A stretch of 54,102 bases of DNA from positions 1-54,102 of the forward strand of contig NZ_VIQM01000032.1 of assembly GCF_008520265.1 (NCBI RefSeq), given 5' to 3'. A program made the position numbers and the translations under genes. How positions within the stretch are numbered: the first letter of the stretch is position 1; every line of letters begins with the position of its first letter. The notes beneath the pieces were generated by a model. It worked only from the letters and a program-made list of their open reading frames with translations. It made no database searches and was not told the DNA's origin. Below are positions 34,846-44,361 of the stretch, piece after piece. Source of the DNA: Sphingobacterium cavernae. GTDB taxonomy: Bacteria > Bacteroidota > Bacteroidia > Sphingobacteriales > Sphingobacteriaceae.

Positions 34846-35484
34846 ATGGCGACCACAAAAGATAAAAAAGGTACAACAGCGAAAAACAAACCTGCAGATT
34901 CAAAAAAATCTAGTAATAAAAAATCTACAACTAAGAAAAATGATACAGCTCCTAAAAGCAAATCTGCAGATTCAAGTAAAGTTACAGCCAAGAAAGGGGC
35001 TGCGAAGGATTTACAAGACTTATTTGAAGATGGATTAAAAGACATTTATTGGGCTGAAAAAGCGTTGAAAAAGGAACTTCCTAAAATGGAAAAAAACGCA
35101 AGTTCAAAAGAACTTAAAAATGCTATAGCAAGCCATTTGACGGAGACAGAAGAGCAAATTAAAAGGTTGGAATCGGTTTTCAAATCTCTAGGCAAAAAAG
35201 CCCAAGCAGAAAAGTGTGATGCGATGGCGGGATTGTTGGATGAAGGAAAGGGTATAATCGAAGAAACCGAAATAGGCGCCGTACGTGACGCAGGAATCAT
35301 CGCTGCTGCACAAAAAGTCGAACATTATGAAATTGCTACATACGGCACGCTAGCTGCTTTTGCGAAAGTTTTAGGTCATAAAGAGGCTTTAAAATTATTA
35401 TTAGAAACGTTGAAAGAAGAAAAGAAATGTGATAAAACACTGACTGGACTGGCTGATACGAATTTGAATTCTAAGGCAGAATAA
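34846..35484 (+). CDS. DUF892 (YciF-like) ferritin-like protein with Lys-rich N-terminal tail
   Basis: A 212-residue protein. Residues 1 to about 52 are a disordered tail rich in Lys, Ser, Thr and Ala (motifs such as SKKSSNKKSTTKK), resembling histone H1/AlgP-type tails. Residues of about 53-210 are the DUF892 ferritin-like four-helix bundle with LQDLFEDGLKDIYWAEKAL, HLTETEEQIKRLE and VEHYEIATYGTL, whose Glu and His residues would bind a di-iron site. YciF-type proteins are stress-induced. The tail suggests DNA or polyanion binding. Confidence 0.88.
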   Translation: MATTKDKKGTTAKNKPADSKKSSNKKSTTKKNDTAPKSKSADSSKVTAKKGAAKDLQDLFEDGLKDIYWAEKALKKELPKMEKNASSKELKNAIASHLTETEEQIKRLESVFKSLGKKAQAEKCDAMAGLLDEGKGIIEETEIGAVRDAGIIAAAQKVEHYEIATYGTLAAFAKVLGHKEALKLLLETLKEEKKCDKTLTGLADTNLNSKAE

Positions 35485-35510
35485 GGGTTTTTATCTTAAC
35501 TATTATTAAA

Positions 35511-35541
35511 TGGAATATTCAGGAGTGAATATTCCATTTTT
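35511..35541 (+). terminator. Terminator of the ferritin-like gene
   Basis: TGGAATATTCA/TGAATATTCCA stem with a short GGAG loop and a T5 run. Confidence 0.88.
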
Positions 35542-35550
35542 ATTTTAAAT

Positions 35551-35580
35551 AAAAAGTGCGAAGTCGAAGCTTCGCACTTT
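35551..35580 (-). terminator. Terminator of the DUF5686 gene
   Basis: AAAGTGCGAAG/CTTCGCACTTT stem, followed on the minus strand by TTTTTATTT, back to back with the previous terminator. Confidence 0.85.
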
Positions 35581-35633
35581 CAGCTTTATGCCCCTCAATT
35601 GAGAGCATCTAGCTAACTATTTAAAACATTAAA

Positions 35634-38180
35634 CTAAAAATCTACTTTAATTCTGGCGCGAATTCCTGAATTAGAAACATTCGGATGGTCGCGGTAGTTG
35701 AGGCGTTGCACATAATCTACGCGTAAAACTTTGAAAATATTCGCCAGACCCACACTTGCCTCCATGTATGGTTTGTTTCCAAATGTGAAAGAAGATATTT
35801 CATCGTCAGAATTGCGTTGCCAAGCAAACAAATCTTTGTTAATACTTGGGTTATTTTCGTCACGCAAACCGCCGTAAATTCCTTTGAAACTAAATACTTC
35901 GCGTAGTTGTAATTTTTTGATGAGTGGTAATTTGTTTAAAATAAAGCCATTCATATAATATTGCACATTTAGTGCGGCGTGATGGTCAGAAATAAATTCC
36001 ATAAAATTCATCAAATTATACGATTGCAATTGATAAGCGTATGTTTGATTTGCGCGGTGTAATGTTAACAATGGATACGGAATTTTATCACCTAAAACAT
36101 AAGTTCCGTCTAAATTCACATCCGCGTAGCCAAATTGTGATAAGTAAACACGCTTGAAGGCTCCAGCCGTCAAATTATGGTAATTGTATTCTCCTTCCAA
36201 AAAACCTTTAATGCCCGCTGTATAGTTAAAGGTGAAAATTGGGTACTTATTGTAAATAGGTGTGCGATACAATTTACCTTGGTAAAATTGCTCCTTTGGC
36301 GCCCATCTAAATCCAATAGAAGCTTCAGTAGTATTTAATTGATGTATCGTAGTAGGGTCTCCAACCTCTGGAATAATTTGATAACGAATAACTCCTGCTG
36401 GATTTTGTTTCCACTTTGTTAAGCCCGCATTGATTGAGAAATTGTTCTGAAATTCAGCCTTGTACTCCAATTTATAGATGTCATTGTACAAATAACTTCT
36501 GTTTTCACCACGTTTGAAAGAAAGTAACACATTATCCTCTTGAATAAATTCTAGGTTTTGACCAGGAATTTTTGTGTCATGTTGGTAAGAAGCACGAATG
36601 TAATGCTGTGGAAATTTATACACAGACTTATTGTTTAGAGAATAAGTTCCACTCAAAAAATACTTCCATTTTTTGTCTTCTAAACCGTATGCAGCATATG
36701 CTTCTGAGAAAAATCGAGTGCTCAACTGTTCTGTAGTGCGCCCACCGATTCGTAGACGTAAGCCTTCAATAGGATTGTAACTGTAAAAAGTATTTACTGG
36801 ACCTATTTCTACTGGGCCTGCTTGTTTGTATCCAGAAAGAACTAAAGCAGCCACGTCCATAAATCTTCTGAAAGAAGGCATTGTTTGCAGTGAATCGATA
36901 TTCTGATAAATGGAAATCTCTTGCTTTGACAAAGGGGCTTGACGCAAACCCGACCAATATTGCCTTTGATTAGGCATTGTAGGCTTAGCAATGACTTTTT
37001 CTACTTCTGCACCTGCGTATAATGAATCGGGTCTAGATTTTCCATTGACATAGTCCTTATAAAAAACTTCCCGATTTCCTTGAATTCCAGTTCCTTTACC
37101 AGTCAATGCAAAATCAATCCCAAGTGCACTTCTGCTTAGGTAATACTTATTGATATTATCCTTCTCAAAAGACAATTCAATATTCAAATCACGGACAAAA
37201 TTAAGATTAATATCTTCATTAACTTTCATCTTAGCACTTTGAACCGCATATTGACCATCTAAGGTCACATACAATTTTCCTTGAAAAAGGAAGTCCGTCT
37301 TGCTACGCGGAAAGAAACTCAATTCCACGAGAAAGGGTGTAGTAGTTTTTATGGTGTCCGTGATATAAAATCGGTAGAATGTAGGGGCACTATTTGCAAT
37401 TGGACTAAGGAATTGATTCGTCAATAAGGTGATATTATTGTCATAGATATCAACTTTATCATACAGCTTGTTGAAATAGTTAGACAAACCTTCGTTATCT
37501 ATAAATTTTGGATCAAATTCTGCCTTTTGCTCCGCAATAATATATTTTTTTGTTTTCTTTGGGTCGTTTCTATAATAAACTTTTGAAACTTTCTCTTCCA
37601 TAAATGCTGGAAGAACATACGTAGAAGTGGAGTCTGATTGTTTTTGAAATAAAAATTGATAATTTTTAAAGGCTTTTCTTCCTACAAATTTTGGGGATAG
37701 ATTGCTAAGACCAAGTGAAATTTTTTCATATTGTTCGAATTCCACAAAGTCTTGCCCCATTAATCTATTTTGATCACGATTAGCAATCACTTTTCTAATT
37801 AACTCAACTGCAGGATTGTTTTTATTGGAATATTTAAGTTTTGGACGTTTTATAACCACTTCAGCGATTTGATTTTCGGAAGATAATTCTATATTAAAAT
37901 TACTCTTACCTGAAGATAAATCTAAATCCTGTGAAGGATACCCTACGTAAGACACTCGTACATTAACATTTCGATTTGGAATAGAAAATTCAAAATTACC
38001 CAATTCATCCGTTTTGGTAGCATGCGTACTCCCGACAATAGCAATGGTTGCAAATTCGATAGGTTCTTTGGTATCCTTATCACTGACATTACCTTTGATA
38101 ACAAATGATTGTGCAACCGAAATTAGGCTAAATGATATCCCTAAAATTAATAATATAGTTCTTTGTATGTAATAGCTCAT
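35634..38180 (-). CDS. DUF5686 outer-membrane protein with carboxypeptidase-regulatory-like domain
   Basis: An 848-residue exported protein. It has a signal peptide (1 to about 23), a CarboxypepD_reg-like beta-sandwich (about 27-110; GNVSDKDTKEPIEFATIAIV and the DELGNFEF and VSYVGY landmarks), then DUF5686 with its helical and beta part (about 120-450) and a C-terminal beta-barrel region ending GIRARIKVDF. The family resembles TonB-dependent-receptor partners in domain start but lacks a plug domain. It is thought to be an outer-membrane barrel of unknown cargo. It has its own terminator. Confidence 0.87.
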   Translation of the reverse strand: MSYYIQRTILLILGISFSLISVAQSFVIKGNVSDKDTKEPIEFATIAIVGSTHATKTDELGNFEFSIPNRNVNVRVSYVGYPSQDLDLSSGKSNFNIELSSENQIAEVVIKRPKLKYSNKNNPAVELIRKVIANRDQNRLMGQDFVEFEQYEKISLGLSNLSPKFVGRKAFKNYQFLFQKQSDSTSTYVLPAFMEEKVSKVYYRNDPKKTKKYIIAEQKAEFDPKFIDNEGLSNYFNKLYDKVDIYDNNITLLTNQFLSPIANSAPTFYRFYITDTIKTTTPFLVELSFFPRSKTDFLFQGKLYVTLDGQYAVQSAKMKVNEDINLNFVRDLNIELSFEKDNINKYYLSRSALGIDFALTGKGTGIQGNREVFYKDYVNGKSRPDSLYAGAEVEKVIAKPTMPNQRQYWSGLRQAPLSKQEISIYQNIDSLQTMPSFRRFMDVAALVLSGYKQAGPVEIGPVNTFYSYNPIEGLRLRIGGRTTEQLSTRFFSEAYAAYGLEDKKWKYFLSGTYSLNNKSVYKFPQHYIRASYQHDTKIPGQNLEFIQEDNVLLSFKRGENRSYLYNDIYKLEYKAEFQNNFSINAGLTKWKQNPAGVIRYQIIPEVGDPTTIHQLNTTEASIGFRWAPKEQFYQGKLYRTPIYNKYPIFTFNYTAGIKGFLEGEYNYHNLTAGAFKRVYLSQFGYADVNLDGTYVLGDKIPYPLLTLHRANQTYAYQLQSYNLMNFMEFISDHHAALNVQYYMNGFILNKLPLIKKLQLREVFSFKGIYGGLRDENNPSINKDLFAWQRNSDDEISSFTFGNKPYMEASVGLANIFKVLRVDYVQRLNYRDHPNVSNSGIRARIKVDF

Positions 38181-38377
38181 GACTTATCTGAATCAAAACT
38201 TTTGACTTTTTGTGTAATTTGTTCAAAAATTCTGATACAAAGAAAACACTTATTTTGAATATCAAGAAAGCGTTAAATTCAGTTTGACTTTTTGATGATA
38301 AAAGTCTAAAAACTATACATTTTAATTACAAATATAGCATAGATGAGTATTTCATTTAGAAAAGGACTCTATTGATT

Positions 38378-38727
38378 CTATACAAAATGACTTTTTATTT
38401 TATCGTTATTTTCTGCTGTTTGTTTACCCCAATCTGCTATGGATTGCAAAATCGGAATTAATGTTTTGCCAAATTCGGTCAATTCATATTCCACTTTCAG
38501 TGGCGGCTTTGAGGTGTAAACTGTTCGCTTTATTAAACCATCTTCTTCCATTTCCTTGAGCTGCAGACTTAATGTTCGTTCTGTGATAACCCGACATTCT
38601 TTTCGTAGCTCACTATACCTTTTTTTTCGAATAAATGGATGAGTATTACTGCTTTTTACTTGCCACCTATGTATTTCATTGTCAAGCTTGTATGGTATGG
38701 GTAGGTCTTGTTGTCTATACTATACAT
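38378..38727 (-). pseudogene. HxlR-family transcriptional regulator, pseudogene
   Basis: From ATG 38727 the minus strand encodes MYSIDNKTYPYHTSLTMKYI and then GGK, where HxlR proteins read TMKYIGGKWK. The Trp codon is a TAA stop (38656-38658). After KAVILIHLFEKK an A8 run (38620-38627) shifts frame. The remainder, RYSELRK to TEFGKTLIPILQSIADWG, ends at TAG 38378-38380, a typical HxlR C-terminus. Two independent lesions make sequencing error unlikely to explain both. It would once have been a small winged-helix redox or aldehyde-type regulator. Confidence 0.85.
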
Positions 38728-38788
38728 CTGTAACTATCATTTTGTTCTTTTATTGCAAATATATCAAACTATTTTTAGTATTGTTTTT

Positions 38789-39170
38789 CAGTACCGTCCT
38801 AAATAATTGGAAAAATGGCGGTGGATTTATATATCAAGGATTGCTATATTTAATTCGCTAAAATTACTCAACCGCCATGGTAAATATAAACGTATTTTCT
38901 CAGATTTTAGGGCTTGTAGATCGCAATATTTTTAACAAATTGGTTCAACAATATCAGTCCGACAAACATCACAAAGGGATCAATAGTTGGACACACTTTG
39001 TGAGTATGCTTTTCTGCCATTTATCCTCTGCTGATTCCGTTCGTGATATTTCTAATGGTCTGGGTAGTACTACAGGTAACATGAGTCATATGGGTATCTC
39101 TAGTACGCCGAGCAAATCCAATCTATCCTACATAAACAAACATCGAGATCATGGCCTATTCCGTGATAAT
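38789..39170 (+). mobile_element. Truncated IS4-type element (left end and transposase N-terminus)
   Basis: The remnant starts near 38789, where the sequence becomes unlike the HxlR upstream region, and carries the first ~98 codons of a DUF4372-type IS4 transposase. It is cut close to 39170, where the neighbouring gene's terminator begins. Left edge is approximate; no right inverted repeat remains. Confidence 0.55.
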
Positions 39171-39194
39171 ATAAAAAAGCACCATTTTTTATAA
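38877..39194 (+). pseudogene. IS4-family transposase (DUF4372), N-terminal fragment
   Basis: 105 codons starting MVNINVFSQILGLVDRNIFN, through SWTHFVSMLFCHLSSADSVR and KSNLSYINKHRDHGLFRDNI, are the DUF4372 N-terminal region of IS4-type transposases. The DDE domain is missing. The last few residues (KKHHFL) are encoded by the terminator of the PEP-mutase-like gene, so the true family homology ends near 39170. Non-functional. Confidence 0.82.
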
Positions 39195-39203
39195 TAGTGC
39201 TTT
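39173..39203 (-). terminator. Terminator of the PEP-mutase-like gene
   Basis: Stem AAAGCAC/GTGCTTT with an AT-rich loop and T-run on the minus strand; also forms the end of the truncated transposase frame. Confidence 0.7.
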
Positions 39204-39210
39204 CTACAAA

Positions 39211-39960
39211 TTACTTTGGTAATTTCGGATTGTTTATAAATTCTTGAAAGATTTTCGTGTTTTGTTTGATTAGCCATTCGTAGATTTTCGCACCATGACT
39301 CAATCTTTTAACACCCAATTCATTAAGTCTTTCTATAGATGGAAGGTTATCTGTTAAAAAAACATTGAGTGGTATAGATGTCTGCTTCAAGAAGGTCTCA
39401 ATATCATCAACTGATTCTATCAGTGGGACAAAGCTTCCATCTGCGCCAGCTTGCGTGTAGCTATTTATACGTTTAATAGATTCTTCAAGTGCTGTAGCGT
39501 GTTTCGTTGTGTATGTGTCAGTACGCGCATTGATAAATATATTCTTTGTTAATGATTTTATAGCCTCGATTTTTTGCTTATGCACCTCTGCATCTCCCAA
39601 TATACGTTTCCCATCTTTAACTTGCCCATCTTCAAGGTTTATCCCAACAACTCCAATATCCACTAATCTTTTAACATTTTTAGCTACCTCATCCGGATTA
39701 TCCGAATAGCCCGATTCAAAATCCACAGATATTGGAATATTAACTGCTTTTACTATACGCTCGACTACGAACAAGATCTCATCAACTGTTATTTGTTCTC
39801 CATCTTCGTATCCCATAGCATTGGCAATAGCGTGGCTTGAGCTGCCCAATGCTTTAAAACCAGCTTCTTGGGCAATTTTTGCAGACTGTGCGTCCCATAC
39901 ATTTCCTAAAATCAGTAACTCAGATTCGTGGTGTAATTTCTTAAAGTTTGTATATGTCAT
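39211..39960 (-). CDS. Isocitrate lyase/PEP mutase superfamily protein
   Basis: A 249-residue TIM-barrel protein of the PEP-mutase/isocitrate-lyase superfamily. GNVWDAQSAKIAQEAGFKAL (about 18-37), VDFESGYSDNPDEVAKN (about 78-94) and GINLEDGQ (about 107-114) supply the metal-binding acidic residues. This short group contains oxaloacetate- or phosphonopyruvate-type hydrolases and 2-methylisocitrate-lyase-like enzymes. Substrate unknown. ATG 39960 gives a normal start. Confidence 0.88.
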   Translation of the reverse strand: MTYTNFKKLHHESELLILGNVWDAQSAKIAQEAGFKALGSSSHAIANAMGYEDGEQITVDEILFVVERIVKAVNIPISVDFESGYSDNPDEVAKNVKRLVDIGVVGINLEDGQVKDGKRILGDAEVHKQKIEAIKSLTKNIFINARTDTYTTKHATALEESIKRINSYTQAGADGSFVPLIESVDDIETFLKQTSIPLNVFLTDNLPSIERLNELGVKRLSHGAKIYEWLIKQNTKIFQEFINNPKLPK

Positions 39961-40074
39961 ATCTAATTCCGTTTAGTAAAGAACATACGACAGTTATAAA
40001 ATGTTTTTTCTTTTACTTGCGCTGTGTTTTCGCCAAAATTTATATTTTTACCACCTAAACTTAAAAAAACATAA

Positions 40075-40941
40075 ATGGCTTCAGGGATTTTCGCAGTGTT
40101 AGATGACATTGCCGCATTAATGGATGACGTAGCAGTTGCAAGTAAGATAGCTACGCGTAAAACAGCAGGGATATTGGGGGATGATCTTGCTGTAAATGCA
40201 GAGAAAGCAACTGGATTTCTCTCTTCAAGAGAAATACCTGTTCTTTGGGCAATTACGAAAGGTTCCTTTATTAATAAAGTAATTATTATTCCAGTAGTTT
40301 TTCTATTACAAGTCTTTTTTCCAATAGCTATTAAAGTAATTCTGATTATCGGTGGATTGTATTTGGCATATGAAGGGGTAGAAAAAATTGTGGAATTTAT
40401 TTTTCATCGTAAAAAAAGGGGAGCGGAAGTCATAGTGGAATCAGTCCAATCCAATGAAGACTTGGAGAAATCTAAAGTAAAATCTGCAATTACGACAGAC
40501 TTTATCTTATCTGTAGAAATTGTGATTATAGCTTTAGCTACAGTTCTGGATCGTCCATTATCTGTTCAGATAATGACTGTATCTGTGGTTGCGTTATTAG
40601 CAACGGTGGGTGTATATGGTATTGTTGCACTGATTGTTCGTATGGATGATGCAGGATATAAATTAATTAAGCGTACTCGCAATGAAGGTTTTTTGGCTGC
40701 TCTTGGAAGGCTATTGGTGAGATCTCTTCCAGTAGTGATCAAAATTCTTTCTGTTGTTGGGACTATTGCTTTGTTGATGGTTGCGGGGGGCATTTTTGTA
40801 CATAATATAGATTATTTTCATCATATATTACCAACTTGGAACAGCACTTTGAAAGAAATGTTGATTGGATTTGGTATGGGCTTAATTGTAGTTGTCATCA
40901 TTACATTAGTAAAGAAAATGTACTATGCTGTAAAAAAATAA
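40075..40941 (+). CDS. DUF808 (YedI-like) inner-membrane protein
   Basis: A 288-residue membrane protein with N-terminal soluble/amphipathic section (MASGIFAVLDDIAALMDDVA, then KIATRKTAGILGDDLAVNAE), diagnostic of DUF808, followed by five or six helices. The family is sometimes annotated as a putative transporter but has no proven role. It stands 22 bases before the GH31 pseudogene. Confidence 0.9.
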   Translation: MASGIFAVLDDIAALMDDVAVASKIATRKTAGILGDDLAVNAEKATGFLSSREIPVLWAITKGSFINKVIIIPVVFLLQVFFPIAIKVILIIGGLYLAYEGVEKIVEFIFHRKKRGAEVIVESVQSNEDLEKSKVKSAITTDFILSVEIVIIALATVLDRPLSVQIMTVSVVALLATVGVYGIVALIVRMDDAGYKLIKRTRNEGFLAALGRLLVRSLPVVIKILSVVGTIALLMVAGGIFVHNIDYFHHILPTWNSTLKEMLIGFGMGLIVVVIITLVKKMYYAVKK

Positions 40942-42393
40942 ACCAACTAAACTATAAACAATTATGAGAATTAAATTAATATTAAGTCTATTCGTCTTAC
41001 TAGCTGGTATTCATTTGGCTTATTCACAGAAACCCTATACTGTGGAACTATCTATTGGGCAAGATGAATACTTGTGGGGTGGCGTAGTAGCACAGGGCGC
41101 GAGTATGCCTTATTTAAAAGCCGCCAAGGAATATGATTTGGCAAGGGAAAATTCCAATAATCAAGTCGTGCCTTTGTTTGTGTCGAACAGGGGAAGATAT
41201 ATTTGGAGTGATACACCATTTAAATTTTCTGTAACTACAGAAAAAATTGTGTCAAAATCTGATTTCGAAGAATTAAAAATCCAACAAGAAGGTAATACCT
41301 TAAAGTCGGCTTACTTAGCAGCTAGTGCAAAATATTTTCCTGCATCAGGAGTTCTTCCAGCAGAAGAATTTTTTACAAAACCACAATATAATACATGGAT
41401 AGAGTTGATGTATAACCAAAATCAAGATGATATCCTAAAATATACGAAAGATATTTTGGACAACAACTTTCCGACTGGAGTCTTGATGATTGACGATAAC
41501 TAGCAACGCTATTACGGAAATTTTGATTTTAGAGCTGAAAGATTTCCAGATCCAAAAGGTATGGTTCAAAAGCTCCATTCTCAAGGTTTCAAAGTGATGT
41601 TGTGGATATGTCCTTTTTTAAGTCCTGATAGTCCTGGATATCGTGAATTAGCCCAAAAAGGTTATTTAATAAAGAAGAAAGGCAAGGATGAGCCTGCAAT
41701 TCTAAATTGGTGGAATGGTCAATCAGCATGTTATGATTTGACAAATCCAGCTGCTTTTAATCATTTCGTTACCATTTTGAAAAAAATGCAAGCAGATTAT
41801 GGAATCGACGGATTCAAATTTGATGCTGGTGATAATGCATTTTATGATGAGAATTTGCTGGACAGTTATGATAAGAATGCACTATCAGTTGATCATACAT
41901 TGGCTTGGGCTAGATTGGGGTTAGAGTTTCCATTTAATGAATATAGAGCGGGATGGAAAATGGGGGGACAGCCCCTTGTACAACGTTTGGGGGATAAAAC
42001 GTATTCGTGGAATTCGGTTCGTACCTTAATCCCCGATATGATTGCAACTGGATTGTTGGGGTATGCATACACTTGCCCTGATATGATTGGTGGAGGAGAG
42101 TTTACGACATTTTTGAACAAAAAAGCAGAGGATTTCGACCAATCTTTAATTGTACGTTCAGCTCAGGTGCATGCATTGATGCCAATGATGCAATACTCTG
42201 TAGCTCCATGGCGTATTCTAAATAGTGAGAATCTAGAATTAGTACGTCAATGTGCATTATTGCATGAAAAATTTGGCGATTACATACTAGAAGCGGGAAA
42301 ACAATCTTCTAAAACTGGCGAACCGATCCTAAGGCATATGGAATATTCTTTTCCTGCTGAAGGTTTTGCTACAGTTACTGATCAATTCATGTG

Positions 42394-42404
42394 AGGTGAA
42401 AAAT
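42394..42404 (+). repeat. Target-site duplication of the IS4 element (left copy)
   Basis: AGGTGAAAAAT occurs here and at 43615-43625, bracketing the element. Eleven bases falls within the IS4-family range. Confidence 0.85.
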
Positions 42405-43614
42405 TTTAGCACATGACAAAAAATATAACCACCTAATTATCAGGTAATTATTTCGTAATAAATTTGGATAAAAGACTGATATTCAGCATGTTAAGTAATT
42501 ATTTTCAACGTAATGTCCTTAAACACGAATGCCAGTCAGTGCGATAAATGTACGGATTTATTAACCGTATTTACACCCCATCTAAGTAAGGATCTCAATC
42601 TTTCCAGGATCCGCCTGGTCTGTCTTTTTATAACTGCTCTATGCAAAGTTAAGTCAGTAAACTATTCCAAATTGTCTGCAGGATTTGATTCTCCATCCGC
42701 TGCCAGCAGTTGTTTTAGGAGAATCCCGCGCTTCATGGCGCAAGTGGATCTGCCAATGCGACTTATCAGTACACTTATATTCAATCTTTTACAAAACAAT
42801 AACCCCGTTATTCTAGTCATGTATAGGACAAACTGGAAATTTGGACAGCAAAACATCAATATACTCATGTTGGGTATCAGTTATAAGTCTGTTGCCATTC
42901 CAATCATGTTTAAGATGCTGGACAAGCGAGGGAACTCTAATTCACAGGAACGAATTACATTGGTCCAGAATTTCATCGATTGGTTTGGACTGGATTCTAT
43001 TGACTGTATATTAGCTGATCGTGAATTTATCGGAGAGAAATGGTTAGGATTCTTAAATGAACATAGCATCCGGTATCATATCAGAATCCGGAATAACTTT
43101 AAGGTGTTCTTGCCTAGAAAACAAAAAGAAATAACGGTATGGCACTTGTTTAACAACCTTAATAGTAGGAAATTCAGACATTACCAGCATATTGTAGAAA
43201 TGCACGGTCAATTATGTTACCTATCAGCTACTAAAACTGTGATCGATGGAAAAGTTGAATTTTTAATACTGGTATCATTCAATAAACCACAGCAGGCACT
43301 GGAATATTATAGGCGGCGTTGGAATATCGAGACACTATTCAAATTTATGAAATCTAGCGGGTTCAATATAGAAGATACCCATGTCACTGACTTGGAGGGC
43401 CTTGAAAAATTGTTCATGCTTACGATGATAGCATGCCTGTGGTGCTACAAAGTTGGTGATTATATTCATGACCAGATTCGACCCATTAAAATCAAGAAAC
43501 ATCAAAGAAAAGCCGTGTCAATATTCAAATACGGCCTTGATTATATTGCAGAGTGTTTATTATCCGGATTCAATGAATTATACATCAGTCTATTATAGTT
43601 TTTGTCATGTACTT
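42405..43614 (+). mobile_element. Complete IS4-family insertion sequence (about 1.2 kb)
   Basis: The element is bordered by an 11-bp direct repeat and has imperfect inverted ends (TTAGCACATGACAAAAA on the left and TAAGTACATGACAAAAA on the right strand). It contains one transposase gene in the same direction as the disrupted GH31 gene. The end base is ambiguous by one position. Confidence 0.88.
42513..43598 (+). CDS. IS4-family transposase
   Basis: A 361-residue DDE transposase of the IS4/IS10-like group. CILADREFIGEKWL (about 168-181) contains the second Asp. The YREK-type signature is YYRRRWNIETLFKFMKSSG (about 268-286), which supplies the catalytic Glu. The length is complete and there is no frameshift, so the element may still be mobile. 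ATG 42513 begins ~108 bases from the left IS end. Confidence 0.92.
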   Translation: MSLNTNASQCDKCTDLLTVFTPHLSKDLNLSRIRLVCLFITALCKVKSVNYSKLSAGFDSPSAASSCFRRIPRFMAQVDLPMRLISTLIFNLLQNNNPVILVMYRTNWKFGQQNINILMLGISYKSVAIPIMFKMLDKRGNSNSQERITLVQNFIDWFGLDSIDCILADREFIGEKWLGFLNEHSIRYHIRIRNNFKVFLPRKQKEITVWHLFNNLNSRKFRHYQHIVEMHGQLCYLSATKTVIDGKVEFLILVSFNKPQQALEYYRRRWNIETLFKFMKSSGFNIEDTHVTDLEGLEKLFMLTMIACLWCYKVGDYIHDQIRPIKIKKHQRKAVSIFKYGLDYIAECLLSGFNELYISLL

Positions 43615-43625
43615 AGGTGAAAAAT
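43615..43625 (+). repeat. Target-site duplication of the IS4 element (right copy)
   Basis: AGGTGAAAAAT, identical to 42394-42404; the GH31 reading frame resumes here. Confidence 0.85.
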
Positions 43626-43806
43626 ATTTAGTAGCTCCAGTTGTGGATAATAAATTAGAGCGAGAAGTTAAATTACCTAAAGGATACAAGTGGAAAGATG
43701 ACTTGGGCAAAATTTATAAAGGTGGAAAAACATATAGATTGGATGTTCCCTTAACTCGATTACCTTATTTCGAAAGAATTAAATAGATAATTTCTATTAA
43801 AATTTG

Positions 43807-43838
43807 AACCGGATTACACTGAAATCCGGTTTTTTTAT
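43807..43838 (+). terminator. Terminator of the GH31 gene
   Basis: AACCGGATT/AATCCGGTT stem with a T7 run, 20 bases after the GH31 stop. Confidence 0.88.
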
Positions 43839-44101
43839 GGATTTAATAATTTAGTATCTTTTGTGATATCTCTTTCTATCGAAATATTAATTTTAAAAAC
43901 TAATCCCAAAATAATACCTGCAATTAAAGTAAAAGGAAGTATTATCGCTACAATAATCACGAGTAGGAGTGGAAGATTAACAATATTATTTCCTGATTTT
44001 GATGTAGCTACAAATCTCGAATTATTGATGTTTGAAAATAGACCTTTGATCATGTTATTGATTGTGCCTCCGTTGATTGAAAATATTCTTTTAGTTGCCA
44101 T
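43835..44101 (-). CDS. Small single-TM protein, DUF4342-like
   Basis: An 88-residue protein with a polar N-terminal part, a segment SGNNIVNLPL, one membrane helix (LLVIIVAIILPFTLIAGIIL, about 48-67) and a charged tail KINISIERD. The order (beta segment, NLPL, helix, ...IEIER-type strand) resembles DUF4342. The homology is by eye only. An opposing plus-strand frame (43863-44117) is rejected because it antisenses this better-formed product. Confidence 0.5.
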   Translation of the reverse strand: MATKRIFSINGGTINNMIKGLFSNINNSRFVATSKSGNNIVNLPLLLVIIVAIILPFTLIAGIILGLVFKINISIERDITKDTKLLNP

Positions 44102-44361
44102 AATGTTCTTTGTTTAAAATTTATATTCAAAGATAGCAGCTGACAATATGGAAAGGGATAGGGAATAGGCGTACAAAGAATAAATGTCGGCGAGATTGGT
44201 GAATTTTTCGGTGAAGTGTTACCAAAAAGAAATCGTCATTTCAATTGAATGGGTAAGGTGGAATTTCTAAATTTTAGATTTTTCACTTCACGCTGTTTCG
44301 TTCGAAATGAACTGTATTTAAATCCAAATAAAATTTAAAATTTTTCCAAATAATATTTTGT
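44102..44361. other. Non-coding gap before the IS110 element
   Basis: About 260 bases without a gene. GTGAAGTG near 44,212 and CACTTCAC near 44,285 form an inverted pair, with AT-rich flanks. The right end of the IS110 element must lie near 44,340; IS110 has no terminal inverted repeats, so it cannot be fixed from sequence. Confidence 0.35.

Larger units (their letters stand above)
40964..43786 (+). pseudogene. Secreted GH31 glycoside hydrolase, disrupted by two stops and an IS4 element
   Basis: The frame opens with a signal peptide (MRIKLILSLFVLLAGIHLAY, then SQ) and encodes a GH31 enzyme of alpha-glucosidase/xylosidase type. TAG at 41501-41503 replaces the Trp of IDDNWQ. The frame continues with the nucleophile motif FKFDAGDN to TGA at 42392-42394 (DQFM-stop-GEKYLVAPV). 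An IS4 element sits at 42405-43614, and the last ~55 codons end at TAG 43784-43786. Three separate lesions show it is dead. Intact GH31 activity elsewhere is cytoplasmic (20551). Confidence 0.9.

Noticed and set aside
38181..38377. Possible regulator site between DUF5686 and the HxlR pseudogene
   Set aside because: AT-rich, without clear palindromes or promoter boxes; nothing to report.
38679..38861. 60-codon plus-strand frame
   Set aside because: It is antisense to the HxlR pseudogene start and runs into the IS4 remnant; low-complexity hydrophobic, no evidence of a gene.
43863..44117. 84-codon plus-strand frame opposite the DUF4342-like gene
   Set aside because: Antisense to a better-formed membrane protein; its amino-acid composition mirrors that gene.
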